A stretch of 64,000 bases of DNA, from contig NZ_CP097810.1 in assembly GCF_000364165.2 (NCBI RefSeq), positions 62,001 to 126,000 of the forward strand, read 5' to 3'. The position numbers were made by a program, and so were the translations under genes. Each line of letters opens with the position of its first letter. The first letter of the stretch is position 1. Of the stretch, positions 35,138 to 44,477 are shown one piece after another. Source of the stretch: Clostridium sp. MD294. Its GTDB lineage: Bacteria; Bacillota; Clostridia; Lachnospirales; Anaerotignaceae. The notes beneath the pieces were generated by a model, which had not been told where the DNA came from, did not search any database, and was given only the letters and a program-made list of their open reading frames with translations.

Positions 35138-35833
35138 TTATTCTTCCATTTTTTTGAGTGCATTTTGTGCTGCTGCCTGCTCTGCTTCTTTTTTACTTTT
35201 TCCTGCTCCTTTTCCTAACACTTTATTGATATGATGTACTTCTGCCACAAATGATTTGCTGTGGTCTGGGCCTGTTTCCGACACAATAACATATTTTACA
35301 GGGTATCTACTTGTTTTTTGTATTACTTCCTGTAAATGTGTTTTATAATCTTTCATTTTAAAGCTATCTTTTGTTTGTTGTATTTCTTTTTCCATAAAGC
35401 TTAAAATGTATTTCGTTACACTTTCCATACCACCATCAATACAAATTGCTCCAATGACAGCCTCGAAAGTATCAGCCAATATAGAATCTCTATTTCTTCC
35501 TCCTGTAGTTTCTTCTCCTTTACCTAAAAAAAGATATTTTCCAAATTCTAACTGTCTTGCTAACTTTGCTAAAGAACCTTCACAAACCACACTCGCTCTC
35601 AGTTTTGTGAGTTCTCCTTCTGGCATTTGTGGATACATTCGATACATATATTCACTCACTACCATATCTAATACAGCATCTCCTAAAAATTCCAATCGTT
35701 CATTGTTTTCATGTTTTCCTTTTTTTTGTTCATTCGCAAAAGAACTGTGCATAAATGCCAAAAACAATATTTCTTTATCTGAAAATGTGTATTTTATTTT
35801 GTTTTCAAACTCTAGCATTTGTTGTGTATCCAT
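35138..35833 (-). CDS. rnc: Ribonuclease III
   Basis: 231 residues with the RNase III signature NERLEFLGDAVLDMVVSE (about 44-61), the second acidic cluster (DTFEAVIGAI) and a C-terminal double-stranded RNA-binding domain (DYKTHLQEVIQ ... GKGAGKSKKEAEQAAAQNAL). It cleaves rRNA precursors and structured RNAs. It starts 1 base after acpP, the usual acpP-rnc pair. In most Firmicutes smc and ftsY follow; here the block ends and the S-layer locus begins. Confidence 0.96.
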   Translation of the reverse strand: MDTQQMLEFENKIKYTFSDKEILFLAFMHSSFANEQKKGKHENNERLEFLGDAVLDMVVSEYMYRMYPQMPEGELTKLRASVVCEGSLAKLARQLEFGKYLFLGKGEETTGGRNRDSILADTFEAVIGAICIDGGMESVTKYILSFMEKEIQQTKDSFKMKDYKTHLQEVIQKTSRYPVKYVIVSETGPDHSKSFVAEVHHINKVLGKGAGKSKKEAEQAAAQNALKKMEE

Positions 35834-35834
35834 A

Positions 35835-36065
35835 TTATTTCTCCACTGCCATTTTGATATATTCTATTGCATCTCCAACTGTTTTTAATTTTTCTGCTTC
35901 ATCATTGTCAAATTCAATTTCAAATTCTTCTTCCAATGCTGATATAATTTGGAACAAATCTAACGAGTCTGCTCCTAAATCCGCTAACACAGTATCCTCC
36001 TCTAATTCTGATGTTGAAATACCTAATTGCTCTCCAATAATTTCAATTACTTTGGCCTCTTCCAT
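35835..36065 (-). CDS. acpP: Acyl carrier protein
   Basis: 76 residues, acidic and helical, with the phosphopantetheine attachment serine in GADSLD (Ser34). It carries growing acyl chains in fatty-acid synthesis and supplies acyl groups to PlsX. GGAGG lies before the ATG. A 330-bp leader with hairpins separates it from plsX, and fabD/fabG, which lie between plsX and acpP in Bacillus, are absent. Confidence 0.96.
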   Translation of the reverse strand: MEEAKVIEIIGEQLGISTSELEEDTVLADLGADSLDLFQIISALEEEFEIEFDNDEAEKLKTVGDAIEYIKMAVEK

Positions 36066-36397
36066 ACTTATTACCTCCCAAACGATAGAATAATCATTTT
36101 TATACTTGCGAATGAAATCAGTATATTGATTATCAACATAAACTGATTTCTTATACCAAATACATTTTTTATTAATGTATGTATGGTATTATTTTTTTAT
36201 AGCTACAAGCAGCACAAAATGAAAAAACATAACACAATATATGTTACTTTTAATTTTTATGATACATACAACAATTAATAAAATTGTACTGCAAATTTAC
36301 TATTTTTTATAATATACTCCAAAACAAAGATTTTGTCAGCATTAATTTGATAAATTTGATATAAATTCAAAAAATTTATATTCTAAAAAGTTTCACA
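36066..36397. other. 332-bp acpP leader region with hairpins
   Basis: No gene is seen. Two inverted repeats lie near acpP: GAAATCAGT/ACTGATTTC (about 36115-36154) and ATACCA-ATACATT/AATGTAT-TGGTAT (about 36155-36190). Near plsX, TTTGA-N7-TCAAA at 36355-36371 is a 17-bp palindrome loosely reminiscent of FabT boxes; the resemblance is weak. No clear FapR site or strong promoter was found. Confidence 0.45.
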
Positions 36398-37378
36398 CTA
36401 TATGTTTTCCCCTATTTTAGAAACAATATCCGCTTCTATAAATAACATACATTGTTTAATGGCATTTTTTATTGCCTTTGCATTAGAACTGCCATGTGCT
36501 TTTACTACAAGGGATTTTAAACCTAAAAACGGTGCTCCTCCTATTTCGTCAGCATCTAATTTCTTTTTAATATTTCCAAATGGTTTTTTGAGTGCAGCCG
36601 CAGCAATTTTATAGTGTCCTACTGTAATTTCCTCTTTTATAATGCCCAAAAGTGCCATACTCAAACCCTCTGACAATTTTAATATGGTATTTCCTAAAAA
36701 TCCATCACACACAACAATATCTGCTTCTCCAAAAGGAATTTCTCTCGGCTCTATATTTCCTATAAAATTCAAATCTGTTTCTTCCAGCAATTCATATGTT
36801 TCTTTTGTCAGTGCATTTCCTTTTTCTTTTTCTGCTCCTATATTTACAAGTGCTACTTTAGGATTTTTTATATCAAACATATTTTCTACATACACAGAAG
36901 CCATTTTTGCAAATTGTTGCAAATATTTTGCTTTACAGTCTACATTTGCACCACTATCTACTAAAAATGTAAATCCTTTTTTATTTGGTAAACAAGTACC
37001 CAATACAGGACGTTCTATCCCTTTTATACGTCCTACTATAAACAATGCTCCTGTTAATAATGCTCCTGTACTTCCTGCCGAAACAAAAGCATCTGCTTGT
37101 TTTTGTTTTACTAAATTCAATCCTACCACCATAGAAGAATTTTTTTTCTCTCTAATTGCTTTTGTAGGGGACTCCTCAGTTGTTATTACTTCTTCCGCTT
37201 CCACTATTTCTATACTATCACTATCATAGCTATATTTATTTAGTTCTGTTTCAATAGATTGTTTTTGTCCTACCAGTATGACATGAGCATTATATTGTTT
37301 TACACTATCTACAACACCCTTTACAATTTCCGCTGGTGCATTGTCACCACCCATAGCATCTACTGCAATTTTAATCAA
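36398..37378 (-). CDS. plsX: Phosphate acyltransferase PlsX
   Basis: PlsX converts acyl-ACP to acyl-phosphate for phospholipid synthesis. The start IKIAVDAMGGDNAP and EEVITTEESPTKAIREKKNSS are typical, as are GRIKGIERPVLG and DGFLGNTILKLSEG. GAGG lies 8 bases before a TTG at 37378, which yields the standard family N-terminus; a GTG three codons earlier overlaps the SD and is rejected. It follows rpmF across a hairpin terminator. FakA in this window produces the same acyl-phosphate from free fatty acids. Confidence 0.95.
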   Translation of the reverse strand: MIKIAVDAMGGDNAPAEIVKGVVDSVKQYNAHVILVGQKQSIETELNKYSYDSDSIEIVEAEEVITTEESPTKAIREKKNSSMVVGLNLVKQKQADAFVSAGSTGALLTGALFIVGRIKGIERPVLGTCLPNKKGFTFLVDSGANVDCKAKYLQQFAKMASVYVENMFDIKNPKVALVNIGAEKEKGNALTKETYELLEETDLNFIGNIEPREIPFGEADIVVCDGFLGNTILKLSEGLSMALLGIIKEEITVGHYKIAAAALKKPFGNIKKKLDADEIGGAPFLGLKSLVVKAHGSSNAKAIKNAIKQCMLFIEADIVSKIGENI

Positions 37379-37415
37379 ATAAAACACCTCTTTTATGTTA
37401 TATAAAACAGTTTCT

Positions 37416-37452
37416 AAAAAGAAAAGACAGCTGTCTGCTGTCTTTTCTTTTT
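37416..37452 (-). terminator. Terminator or attenuator between rpmF and plsX
   Basis: AAAAAGAAAAGACAG and CTGTCTTTTCTTTTT make a perfect 15-bp stem with a 7-base loop. As rpmF and plsX are usually co-transcribed, it may attenuate rather than stop transcription. Confidence 0.75.
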
Positions 37453-37457
37453 GTTTA

Positions 37458-37637
37458 TTAGTCTACGTTTATAACAACTTTTTTATTATAAGAACCGCAA
37501 GCTTTGCAAACACGGTGTGGTACCATTAATTCACCACATTTACTACATTTTACTAAATTTGGTGTCGCAATTTTCCATGATTGGGCTTTTCTTTTATCTC
37601 TTTTGGATTTAGACACACGTCCCTTTGGTACAGCCAT
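37458..37637 (-). CDS. rpmF: 50S ribosomal protein L32
   Basis: A 59-residue protein beginning MAVPKGRVSKSKRDKRKAQ, the standard L32 N-terminus, with a zinc ribbon of Cys31, Cys34, Cys44 and Cys47, so it is the zinc-binding (C+) form. It starts 3 bp beyond the stop of the DUF177 gene, the widely conserved yceD-rpmF-plsX order. Confidence 0.97.
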   Translation of the reverse strand: MAVPKGRVSKSKRDKRKAQSWKIATPNLVKCSKCGELMVPHRVCKACGSYNKKVVINVD

Positions 37638-37639
37638 TT

Positions 37640-38158
37640 CTACACCTCCTCATCAATATTGAAAAGAGTACGCAAACTTTCTAACCTTGGGTCAAATTCT
37701 GTATGATTACAGTTACACTGTCCTTCATTCAAGTTTTTACCACATTTTGAACATAATCCTTTACAATCTTCTTTACAAACAACTTTCATAGGCAAATTTG
37801 CCAATATACTTCGTTGTATTATATCCGTAAAATCAATTTGGTCGTCACAAAAAGTTTCCGCTTCTTTTTCATTTTCTCGCTCTATACTGCCTGCTTGATA
37901 AAACATTTCATTTATATCAAATGAAATAGGTATTTTTACTGTTTCTAAACAACGGCTACACAAAAATTCTGCTTCTGTATTGCCTTCTGCTTCTAACAGC
38001 ATTCCCTTTTTGGTATTTGTCAAAGTACCTTTCACCTTAACAGGCTCTGAAAAACACACAACATCAGGATAACCTGTAGTATTTTCTATATTTTCAGAAA
38101 AAGACACTTCCATGCTTTCGCCTGTCTTGCCTATTATCTGAGAAATAGTCAGTATCAC
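37640..38158 (-). CDS. yceD: DUF177 (YceD-like) protein
   Basis: A 172-residue protein with the family pattern: FLCSRCLETVKIPISFD in the middle and a Cys-rich stretch (CKEDCKGLCSKCGKNLNEGQC) near the end that could bind zinc. YceD proteins are linked to 23S rRNA accumulation and are almost always next to rpmF. GGGGTGA lies 8 bases before the GTG start. Confidence 0.9.
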   Translation of the reverse strand: MILTISQIIGKTGESMEVSFSENIENTTGYPDVVCFSEPVKVKGTLTNTKKGMLLEAEGNTEAEFLCSRCLETVKIPISFDINEMFYQAGSIERENEKEAETFCDDQIDFTDIIQRSILANLPMKVVCKEDCKGLCSKCGKNLNEGQCNCNHTEFDPRLESLRTLFNIDEEV

Positions 38159-38203
38159 TCACATCACCCCAGTCGTACCTAAAGTATTATACAAAAAGGC
38201 CTA

Positions 38204-39400
38204 TTATTTGTCAAGCAAGTCTTTTGTATCTCTTGCAATCATAAGCTCTTCATTTGTTGGTATAACAAGAACTCTAATGCGAGAGTCTGGTGCAGAAATT
38301 TCAATTGCTTTTCCTCTTAAACTATTATTATAAGAGTCAATATGAACACCTAAAAATGCTAAATAGTCACAAATTAAACGTCTAATGGAACCTGAATTTT
38401 CTCCTAATCCTGCTGTAAATACAATGGCATCTACACCATTCATAGATGCTGCATATTCTCCAATATATTTCGCTACACGATATGCAAATATATCAAGTGC
38501 TGCTTCCGCTCTAACATTTCCTTCATCTTTTGCACCTTCAATATCTCTAAAGTCACTAGATACACCAGAAATACCAAGTACACCAGATTTTTTATTCAAT
38601 ACATTATCCATTTCTGCTGGAGTTAAATTTTCTTTTTCCATCAAAAACGTAATTACTGCTGCATCAACGTCACCAGCACGAGTACCCATTACAAGCCCTT
38701 CCAATGGTGTAAAGCCCATAGAGGTATCAATAGATTTACCATTTCTTACTGCACAGATACTACCACCATTTCCTAAATGGCAAGTAATAATTTTAGACTC
38801 CTCTATTGGTCTGTTTATCATTTTTGCTGCTTCTTGTGCTACAAATTTATGGCTTGTACCATGGAAACCATATCTTCTAATTTTATATTTTTCATAGTAT
38901 TCATATGGCAAAGCATAAAGATATGCTCTTTCTGGCATTGTTTGATGGAATGCTGTATCAAATACTGCTACCTGTGGCACACCAGGCATAATTTTTTCAC
39001 AAGCATCTATACCAATTAAATTCGCTGGATTATGCAAAGGTGCTAATTCACAGCATTTTTGTATTGCTTGTTTTACTTCTGGAGTAATAACAACAGAATT
39101 TGCAAAATATTCTCCACCATGTACTACTCTGTGTCCTACTGCATTAATCTCTTTTACATTAGACACTACACCATGATTGCTATCTAAAAGAGCATCTATT
39201 ACCATTTTTACTGCTACTGTATGGTCTTGCATATAATCATTAAATATTACATCATCTTTTCCTGCAGGCTGATGTTTTAATTTAGAACCTTCAATACCAA
39301 TTCTTTCACAAAGGCCTTTTGCTAAAACAGCTTCTGTATCACTATCAATTAACTGATATTTTAAAGAGGAACTACCACAGTTTAAAACAAGAATTTTCAT
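38204..39400 (-). CDS. ackA: Acetate kinase
   Basis: 398 residues with the ASKHA-fold signatures [37 protein letters not shown] and FTAGLGENS. It makes ATP from acetyl phosphate, the last step of acetate fermentation. The ATG at 39400 is used because AAGGAGAG lies 6 bases before it; the longer frame adds seven residues. It follows pta by about 46 bp, so the two form one operon. Confidence 0.97.
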   Translation of the reverse strand: MKILVLNCGSSSLKYQLIDSDTEAVLAKGLCERIGIEGSKLKHQPAGKDDVIFNDYMQDHTVAVKMVIDALLDSNHGVVSNVKEINAVGHRVVHGGEYFANSVVITPEVKQAIQKCCELAPLHNPANLIGIDACEKIMPGVPQVAVFDTAFHQTMPERAYLYALPYEYYEKYKIRRYGFHGTSHKFVAQEAAKMINRPIEESKIITCHLGNGGSICAVRNGKSIDTSMGFTPLEGLVMGTRAGDVDAAVITFLMEKENLTPAEMDNVLNKKSGVLGISGVSSDFRDIEGAKDEGNVRAEAALDIFAYRVAKYIGEYAASMNGVDAIVFTAGLGENSGSIRRLICDYLAFLGVHIDSYNNSLRGKAIEISAPDSRIRVLVIPTNEELMIARDTKDLLDK

Positions 39401-39446
39401 TTTTTTCTCTCCTTCATTCATTACAACTCAATACATTTACACTTTT

Positions 39447-40442
39447 TTATTTTTGCATTTGTGCCTGAATTGCTGTAATCGCAATTACACCAACAATATC
39501 TTCTGCAGAGCAACCTCTAGAAAGGTCATTTACTGGTTTTGCAATACCTTGCAGTATTGGACCATAAGCTTCTGCACCTGCTAATCTTTGTACTAATTTA
39601 TAACCAATATTTCCTGCATCTAAATCAGGGAATACTAATACATTTGCTTTTCCTGCAACAGAACTGTCTGGTGCTTTTTGTGAGCCTATTTCTGGCACAA
39701 TTGCTGCGTCTAACTGTAATTCACCATCTACTTTTAATTCTGGATATTTTTCTTTTGCAATACGAACGCCTTCTACTACTTTATCTACATCAGCGTGTTT
39801 TGCACTACCTTTTGAAGAATGGGAAAGCATAGCAATTCTTGCTTCTGCATCAACAAATGTTTCAAATGATTTTGCAGAACTTGCTGCAATACCTGCTAAT
39901 TCCGCAGAAGTTGGGTTCTGATTTAATCCACAGTCTGCAAACAAAAATACACCATCTGCTCCATATGTTTTATCTGGGCATACCATCATAAAAAATGCGG
40001 AAACTAAATCTGCACTTGGGTCTGTTTTTAATATCTGCAATGCTGGACGCAATACATTTGCTGTTGCATGAATTGCTCCAGACACCATACCATCTGCAAC
40101 ACCTAATTTTACAAGCATAACACCGAAAAATAATGGGTCTTCCAACATTTTTCTTGCCTCATCTGCTGTAATGCCTTTACTTTTTCTAATTTCTACTAAT
40201 GTATTTACTACTTCATCCATTCTTTCATAATTATCTGGGTCAATAAATGTTGCTTTTGATAAATCACACTCTGGTGCTACCTCTAATATTTTGTCTTTAT
40301 TACCTACCAAAATAATATCAGCTAATCCTTCTTTTAGTGCTGCATCTGCTGCTTTTAAATTTCTAATTTCATAGGATTCTGGCAATACAATCGCTTTTTT
40401 GTCTTTTTTTGCTCTTTCTTTGATTTTTGTTATAAAGTCCAC
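39447..40442 (-). CDS. pta: Phosphate acetyltransferase
   Basis: 331 residues, the short single-domain Pta form. Seen are IVLPESYEIRNLKAADAAL, MVSGAIHATANVLRPALQ, FADCGLNQNPT, MLSHSSKGSAKHADVDKV and LVFPDLDAGNIGYKLVQRLAGA. It makes acetyl phosphate from acetyl-CoA for AckA. The GTG at 40442 lies 8 bases after AGGAGG and gives the normal N-terminus; an ATG seven codons earlier is inside the SD region. A TTGTAT-17-TATAAT promoter and a large AT hairpin lie upstream. Confidence 0.96.
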   Translation of the reverse strand: MDFITKIKERAKKDKKAIVLPESYEIRNLKAADAALKEGLADIILVGNKDKILEVAPECDLSKATFIDPDNYERMDEVVNTLVEIRKSKGITADEARKMLEDPLFFGVMLVKLGVADGMVSGAIHATANVLRPALQILKTDPSADLVSAFFMMVCPDKTYGADGVFLFADCGLNQNPTSAELAGIAASSAKSFETFVDAEARIAMLSHSSKGSAKHADVDKVVEGVRIAKEKYPELKVDGELQLDAAIVPEIGSQKAPDSSVAGKANVLVFPDLDAGNIGYKLVQRLAGAEAYGPILQGIAKPVNDLSRGCSAEDIVGVIAITAIQAQMQK

Positions 40443-40485
40443 AACTAAAACCTCCTGCTCCATAAAAAAATAGTTATTTTGCTGT

Positions 40486-40535
40486 CTAATAAAAAATAAT
40501 AGTTTTTTTTATTATTTGCTTTTACTTTTTATTAG
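40486..40535 (-). promoter_or_regulatory. Leader hairpin of pta-ackA
   Basis: CTAATAAAAA and TTTTTATTAG arms (10 bp) enclose a second AATAAT/ATTATT stem in the 5-prime leader, about 45 bases before the GTG. Confidence 0.45.
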
Positions 40536-40579
40536 TAAAATATACAGTAACAAATTGGTAATTTGCACCTTTTGTTATT

Positions 40580-40608
40580 ATTATAAACAATCTATTAGTT
40601 GTATACAA
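40580..40608 (-). promoter_or_regulatory. pta-ackA promoter
   Basis: On the minus strand TTGTAT, 17-base spacer, TATAAT. The leader to the pta GTG would be about 130 bases. Confidence 0.65.
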
Positions 40609-40659
40609 TAGCTAATTCAAAAAAATTCAATTTTTTCATTAATACAAAACTTTTTTTTA

Positions 40660-41703
40660 TTATACTAATGGAAATTCCATTAAAAAAGTTGTTCCTCCAT
40701 GTTGTCTACTTTCAATTTCTATTGTACCCCCTAATGCTGCTACTCCTGCATTGACTACATCTAATCCTACCCCTCTACCTGAAAATAAACTTACCATACT
40801 TTTCGTTGTAAAACCTGGTTTTAACAAAAAGTTATATATTTCTTGGTCTGTATAACATTCTTTTTCTTTTTTGAGTACACCTCTTTTTTCTGCAATTTGC
40901 AATATATTTTGTTTATCTAATCCTCTACCATCATCATAAAATGCTACAGAAACTTTTTGCCCTACTCTTTTAATTTCAATTCGTATTCTTCCTATATCAC
41001 TTTTTCCCAACATTTGCCTTTCTTCTTTGGCTTCAATACCATGGTCCATACTATTTTTTACCATTTGCATTACTGCCATAGAAATTTTTTCATAAATATC
41101 TTTTGGTACTTCCGTTTCTTTTCCAATCATTTGTATTTGTACCTTTTTATTCAATTCTCTACCCATTACAGTTACCATTCTTTCTGCTTTTTGCAATAAA
41201 CCATCAAAATTCTCAAAAGGAATTATCTTTCTTCCCTTTCTAGTATATTGCATATTTTCTGCATTAGGGTCTATTTCTTCTCCATCAATATGTTCTAAAA
41301 AATTTTTTATTCTTTTCACAATTGCCCAGCCAAAATCTGTAATCTCCTCTCCTGTTTCCATACGCTTTAATTCTCTTTTTACACAGCTGGAAACTGTTTT
41401 TGTTAAGCGAAGCAATGTTTTTAAATCTTGTTGATTAATATTATCTTCTTCTTGCAAATAGGAAAATAAATCCTCTGCTCCATGTATCATTTCTGCAATT
41501 GTTTGGTGTCCCATCATAAACGCAGAACCTTTAAAACTATGCAGTGTACGAAACATCTGTTTGCTCTCTTCTTTTGTAATAAAAATCTCTTTTTGGTCTA
41601 TATATTTGCTTTCTAAAAAAGCATCAATTTTATCTATGCTTTTCCAAGCTTCTTCTATAAATATGTCTTGCAAAAAATCAAAGTTCAGGTTTTTCGTATC
41701 CAA
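40660..41703 (-). CDS. CheA-like histidine kinase lacking the CheW-like domain
   Basis: About 347 residues: an N-terminal Hpt (P1) domain with the phospho-accepting His in LHSFKGSAFMMG, a dimerisation-like helical linker, and a CheA-type ATPase domain with the N box QMVKNSMDHGIEA, FYDDGRGLD and SGRGVGLDVV. It ends right after the ATPase domain, so the P5 domain that couples CheA to receptors is missing, and no P2 domain is evident. No CheY, CheW or receptor gene is nearby. The TTG at 41703 is preferred because AGAGG lies 9 bases before it and no SD precedes the more upstream starts. Confidence 0.8.
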   Translation of the reverse strand: MDTKNLNFDFLQDIFIEEAWKSIDKIDAFLESKYIDQKEIFITKEESKQMFRTLHSFKGSAFMMGHQTIAEMIHGAEDLFSYLQEEDNINQQDLKTLLRLTKTVSSCVKRELKRMETGEEITDFGWAIVKRIKNFLEHIDGEEIDPNAENMQYTRKGRKIIPFENFDGLLQKAERMVTVMGRELNKKVQIQMIGKETEVPKDIYEKISMAVMQMVKNSMDHGIEAKEERQMLGKSDIGRIRIEIKRVGQKVSVAFYDDGRGLDKQNILQIAEKRGVLKKEKECYTDQEIYNFLLKPGFTTKSMVSLFSGRGVGLDVVNAGVAALGGTIEIESRQHGGTTFLMEFPLV

Positions 41704-42055
41704 AGTATCATTCCTCTTGACTAAAGTCATTTCTAAAAATACAATATAACAGACGTCATTCACATTTTTTTTAATATATTAAGTATATATCGAAATTACA
41801 AACAATACCATAGTAAAATTTAATAAATTGTAATAAATTTGTTACACTTTTACTGTTTAAATACCATGATAACTTTATGATATATACTATTATAAAGCTT
41901 TTTTTATTCTATTTTTTGTTTTTTTAAAAATTGTTATACTTTTTTTATATTTTTACTTTTTTTGTTCATAATTTTTTAAATTATAATACAGTATTAAATA
42001 ATACAATAATTTCAGAAAGGAGAAAGGCATATTATTTTATGCCTATAAAATAAAC
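41704..42055. other. AT-rich divergent control region, CheA-like kinase and tmcAL
   Basis: About 350 bp with no gene. A TATAAT at 41982-41987 is the likely -10 for tmcAL, but its -35 is weak. On the minus strand a poor TTGTTT/TTAATA pair lies upstream of the kinase gene. Confidence 0.4.
42017..42044 (+). promoter_or_regulatory. Displaced SD and hairpin before tmcAL
   Basis: AAGGAG at 42017-42022 is too far (33 bases) from the ATG. A 7-bp hairpin (AGGCATA/TATGCCT, 42025-42044) lies between. Either the hairpin brings the two together or translation begins at an in-frame ATA (42029), 6 bases after the SD. Confidence 0.5.
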
Positions 42056-43300
42056 ATGAAAATACTTGGTATTATTGCAGAATACAATCCTTTTCATAAT
42101 GGTCACAGCTATCAAATACAAAAAGCAAAACAAATAACAAATGCTGATGCTGTTGTTGTGATAATGAGCGGAAATTTTGTACAAAGAGGAGAACCTGCTA
42201 TTTTAGACAAATGGACAAGAACACACATGGCACTTTGCAGCGGTGCAGATATTGTAATAGAATTACCTGTGATTTATGCTACTGCCAGTGCAGAATATTT
42301 TGCTCATGCCTCTGTAAAATTATTTCATGATATGGGTATTATTACCGATATTTGTTTTGGCTCAGAATTAGGAGAAATCACTCCTCTACAACAAATTGCT
42401 AAATTACTTTTAAAAGAACCAGAACCATTTCGCAAAATATTAAAACAAAAATTACAACAAGGTGTTTCTTACGCTTCTGCTCGTTGTACTGCTCTTTCAC
42501 AATACTATCCAGACAGTGAAGCAATACTTTCTCAACCCAACAATATACTTGCTATAGAATACATTAAAGCTTTACTTAAACTAAATAGCCATATTTCTCC
42601 TCACACCATTACTAGAAAAAATTCTGACTATAATAGTATTTATTTATCTCATAAAAATATGGCTTCTGCTTCTGCTTTAAGAAATGCTATAGCACAAAAT
42701 AATATCAAACAAATCAGTCAATACATTCCTTCAGAATGTTACAATATTTTATGTGAAAGTATTTCACAAGCAAAATCACCTATATTTTTAGAACAATTTA
42801 CTTCAGCTTTACATTATTGTATTCGTAACAAAACCCCTGATGAAATCAAAAATATATTTGAAGTAACAGAAGGATTAGAAAACCGTATATACAAAGCATT
42901 TAATACACAATACGAACTCAAAGACATTATTTCTTTTATTAAAACAAAGCGATACACTCAAACACACATACAAAGAATACTTTTACACATATTACTACAA
43001 ATAAAAAAAGAAGATATACTTTATTTTAATGACACAACATACTGCCCTTATATTCGTGTATTAGGATTTCATAGGCAAAAACAACAAATATTATCATTGC
43101 TTAAAAAACACTCTTCACTACCCTTACTTACCAATTTAAAGCAATACCAAACTATTTTAGATAAAAAAGGGCAATACTTAGTATCCATCGAAACAAAATC
43201 TACTGACATTTATTTTATGGCATCTCCTAATAAAATATACCGTTGTATGCGTCAAGATTTTATACGCCCTATGGTTATGATTTCTTCTACTCAAACATAA
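42056..43300 (+). CDS. tmcAL: tRNA(Met) cytidine acetate ligase
   Basis: 414 residues, matching the YlbM/TmcAL family, which uses ATP and acetate to make N4-acetylcytidine at the wobble base of elongator tRNA(Met). The nucleotidyltransferase start ILGIIAEYNPFHNGH with its HxGH-type motif, MSGNFVQRGEPAILDKWTRT, and the C-terminal TxxGRM-like region (YRCMRQDF) are seen. The listed ATG gives the family N-terminus, but the SD is displaced (see the element at 42017). It sits opposite pta-ackA, whose product acetate is its substrate. Confidence 0.92.
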   Translation: MKILGIIAEYNPFHNGHSYQIQKAKQITNADAVVVIMSGNFVQRGEPAILDKWTRTHMALCSGADIVIELPVIYATASAEYFAHASVKLFHDMGIITDICFGSELGEITPLQQIAKLLLKEPEPFRKILKQKLQQGVSYASARCTALSQYYPDSEAILSQPNNILAIEYIKALLKLNSHISPHTITRKNSDYNSIYLSHKNMASASALRNAIAQNNIKQISQYIPSECYNILCESISQAKSPIFLEQFTSALHYCIRNKTPDEIKNIFEVTEGLENRIYKAFNTQYELKDIISFIKTKRYTQTHIQRILLHILLQIKKEDILYFNDTTYCPYIRVLGFHRQKQQILSLLKKHSSLPLLTNLKQYQTILDKKGQYLVSIETKSTDIYFMASPNKIYRCMRQDFIRPMVMISSTQT

Positions 43301-43346
43301 TATTAATTATTAAAAAAATATTATATTACACAAAGGAGAATAAGCC

Positions 43347-44474
43347 ATGAAATCACAAAATTTTTTTTTAACAATAGCTACACTTTTTTTACTCTTTTGT
43401 CTTTTATGCTTTCCTCAAGCACTTTTACAAAAATCAATAGAAAGTGTAGATTTATGGTTTCATACAGTGCTGCCTTCTTTATTTCCTTTTTTAACAGCAA
43501 CAGGCATTTTAATCCGTTTAGGCATTGCTCACAAATTAGGTTCTATTTTTCAGCCTATTATGAAACCTATATTTGGGCTTTCTGGTATTTGTGCTTTCCC
43601 CCTTATATTAGGTATGATTTCTGGCTATCCTTCTGGTGCAAAAATAACTGTTACACTTTATCAAAATAAAGCTCTTTCTCAAAAAGAAGCTCAAGCAATA
43701 CTTGCCTTTTGTAACAATCCTGGCCCTCTTTTTGTAGTAGGCACAGCAGGCACTGCCTTTTTAAAAAATCCAGCAATGGGATATTTTATGCTTTTTTGTA
43801 TATTTGCTGGAGCAATTACTACAGGAATATTTCTTCGCTTTTTTTATAAAACAGAAAATAATATTAGTCTAAATTCTTGTTATACTATTACTACTCCTTC
43901 TAACATAGAACCTATAGGAAAAATATTAGCAAATTCTGTTGCTGATGCTATGGAAACAGTGACTCAAATTGGTGGTTTTATTATTCTTTTTGGTGTTATA
44001 ATAGAAGCATTTTATCAGACAGGCATTATTACATTTTTTGCAAAATATCTTTCTAATATATTTTCTCTCTCTCATGCTGCCATTGCAGCAATATTAGGCG
44101 GCATATTAGAAATGACAAACGGTGCTTTTCTTTTAAGTCAGTCACCAGAACAAATACATACACAACTTACAGCGATTACTGCAATACTTTCATTTGGTGG
44201 ATTATCTATATTAGCACAAACATTAGGCATATTATCCCCTATTGCTATATCCAGTGCAAAGTATTTTTTTTCAAAATGCCTCAACAGCATTTTTTCAGCT
44301 ATAATATGTTTTTTTTGTTATCCTCTTTTTCAAAATAAATTAATAAAAGCAGTTTCTGTAAGTTCCTTTACTACAAAAACTGCTCCCATTTACAATACTT
44401 TTTTTGTTTTTTATTTGTGTTTTTTATTGTTCGCATTATTATTACTTTCTCTTTATCGTTTGCATCAAAAATAA
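43347..44474 (+). CDS. ylbJ: Sporulation integral membrane protein YlbJ-like
   Basis: A 375-residue polytopic protein with about eight membrane segments and the nucleoside-recognition (Gate) pattern: VDLWFHTVLPSLFPF, GMISGYPSGAKI and FCNNPGPLFVVG. YlbJ is needed for spore cortex formation in Bacillus, and in Bacillus ylbJ lies in the ylbM-coaD-rsmD neighbourhood, as here. It follows tmcAL by 46 bp with AAAGGAG before the ATG and is convergent with the next gene. Confidence 0.88.
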   Translation: MKSQNFFLTIATLFLLFCLLCFPQALLQKSIESVDLWFHTVLPSLFPFLTATGILIRLGIAHKLGSIFQPIMKPIFGLSGICAFPLILGMISGYPSGAKITVTLYQNKALSQKEAQAILAFCNNPGPLFVVGTAGTAFLKNPAMGYFMLFCIFAGAITTGIFLRFFYKTENNISLNSCYTITTPSNIEPIGKILANSVADAMETVTQIGGFIILFGVIIEAFYQTGIITFFAKYLSNIFSLSHAAIAAILGGILEMTNGAFLLSQSPEQIHTQLTAITAILSFGGLSILAQTLGILSPIAISSAKYFFSKCLNSIFSAIICFFCYPLFQNKLIKAVSVSSFTTKTAPIYNTFFVFYLCFLLFALLLLSLYRLHQK

Positions 44475-44477
44475 TTT

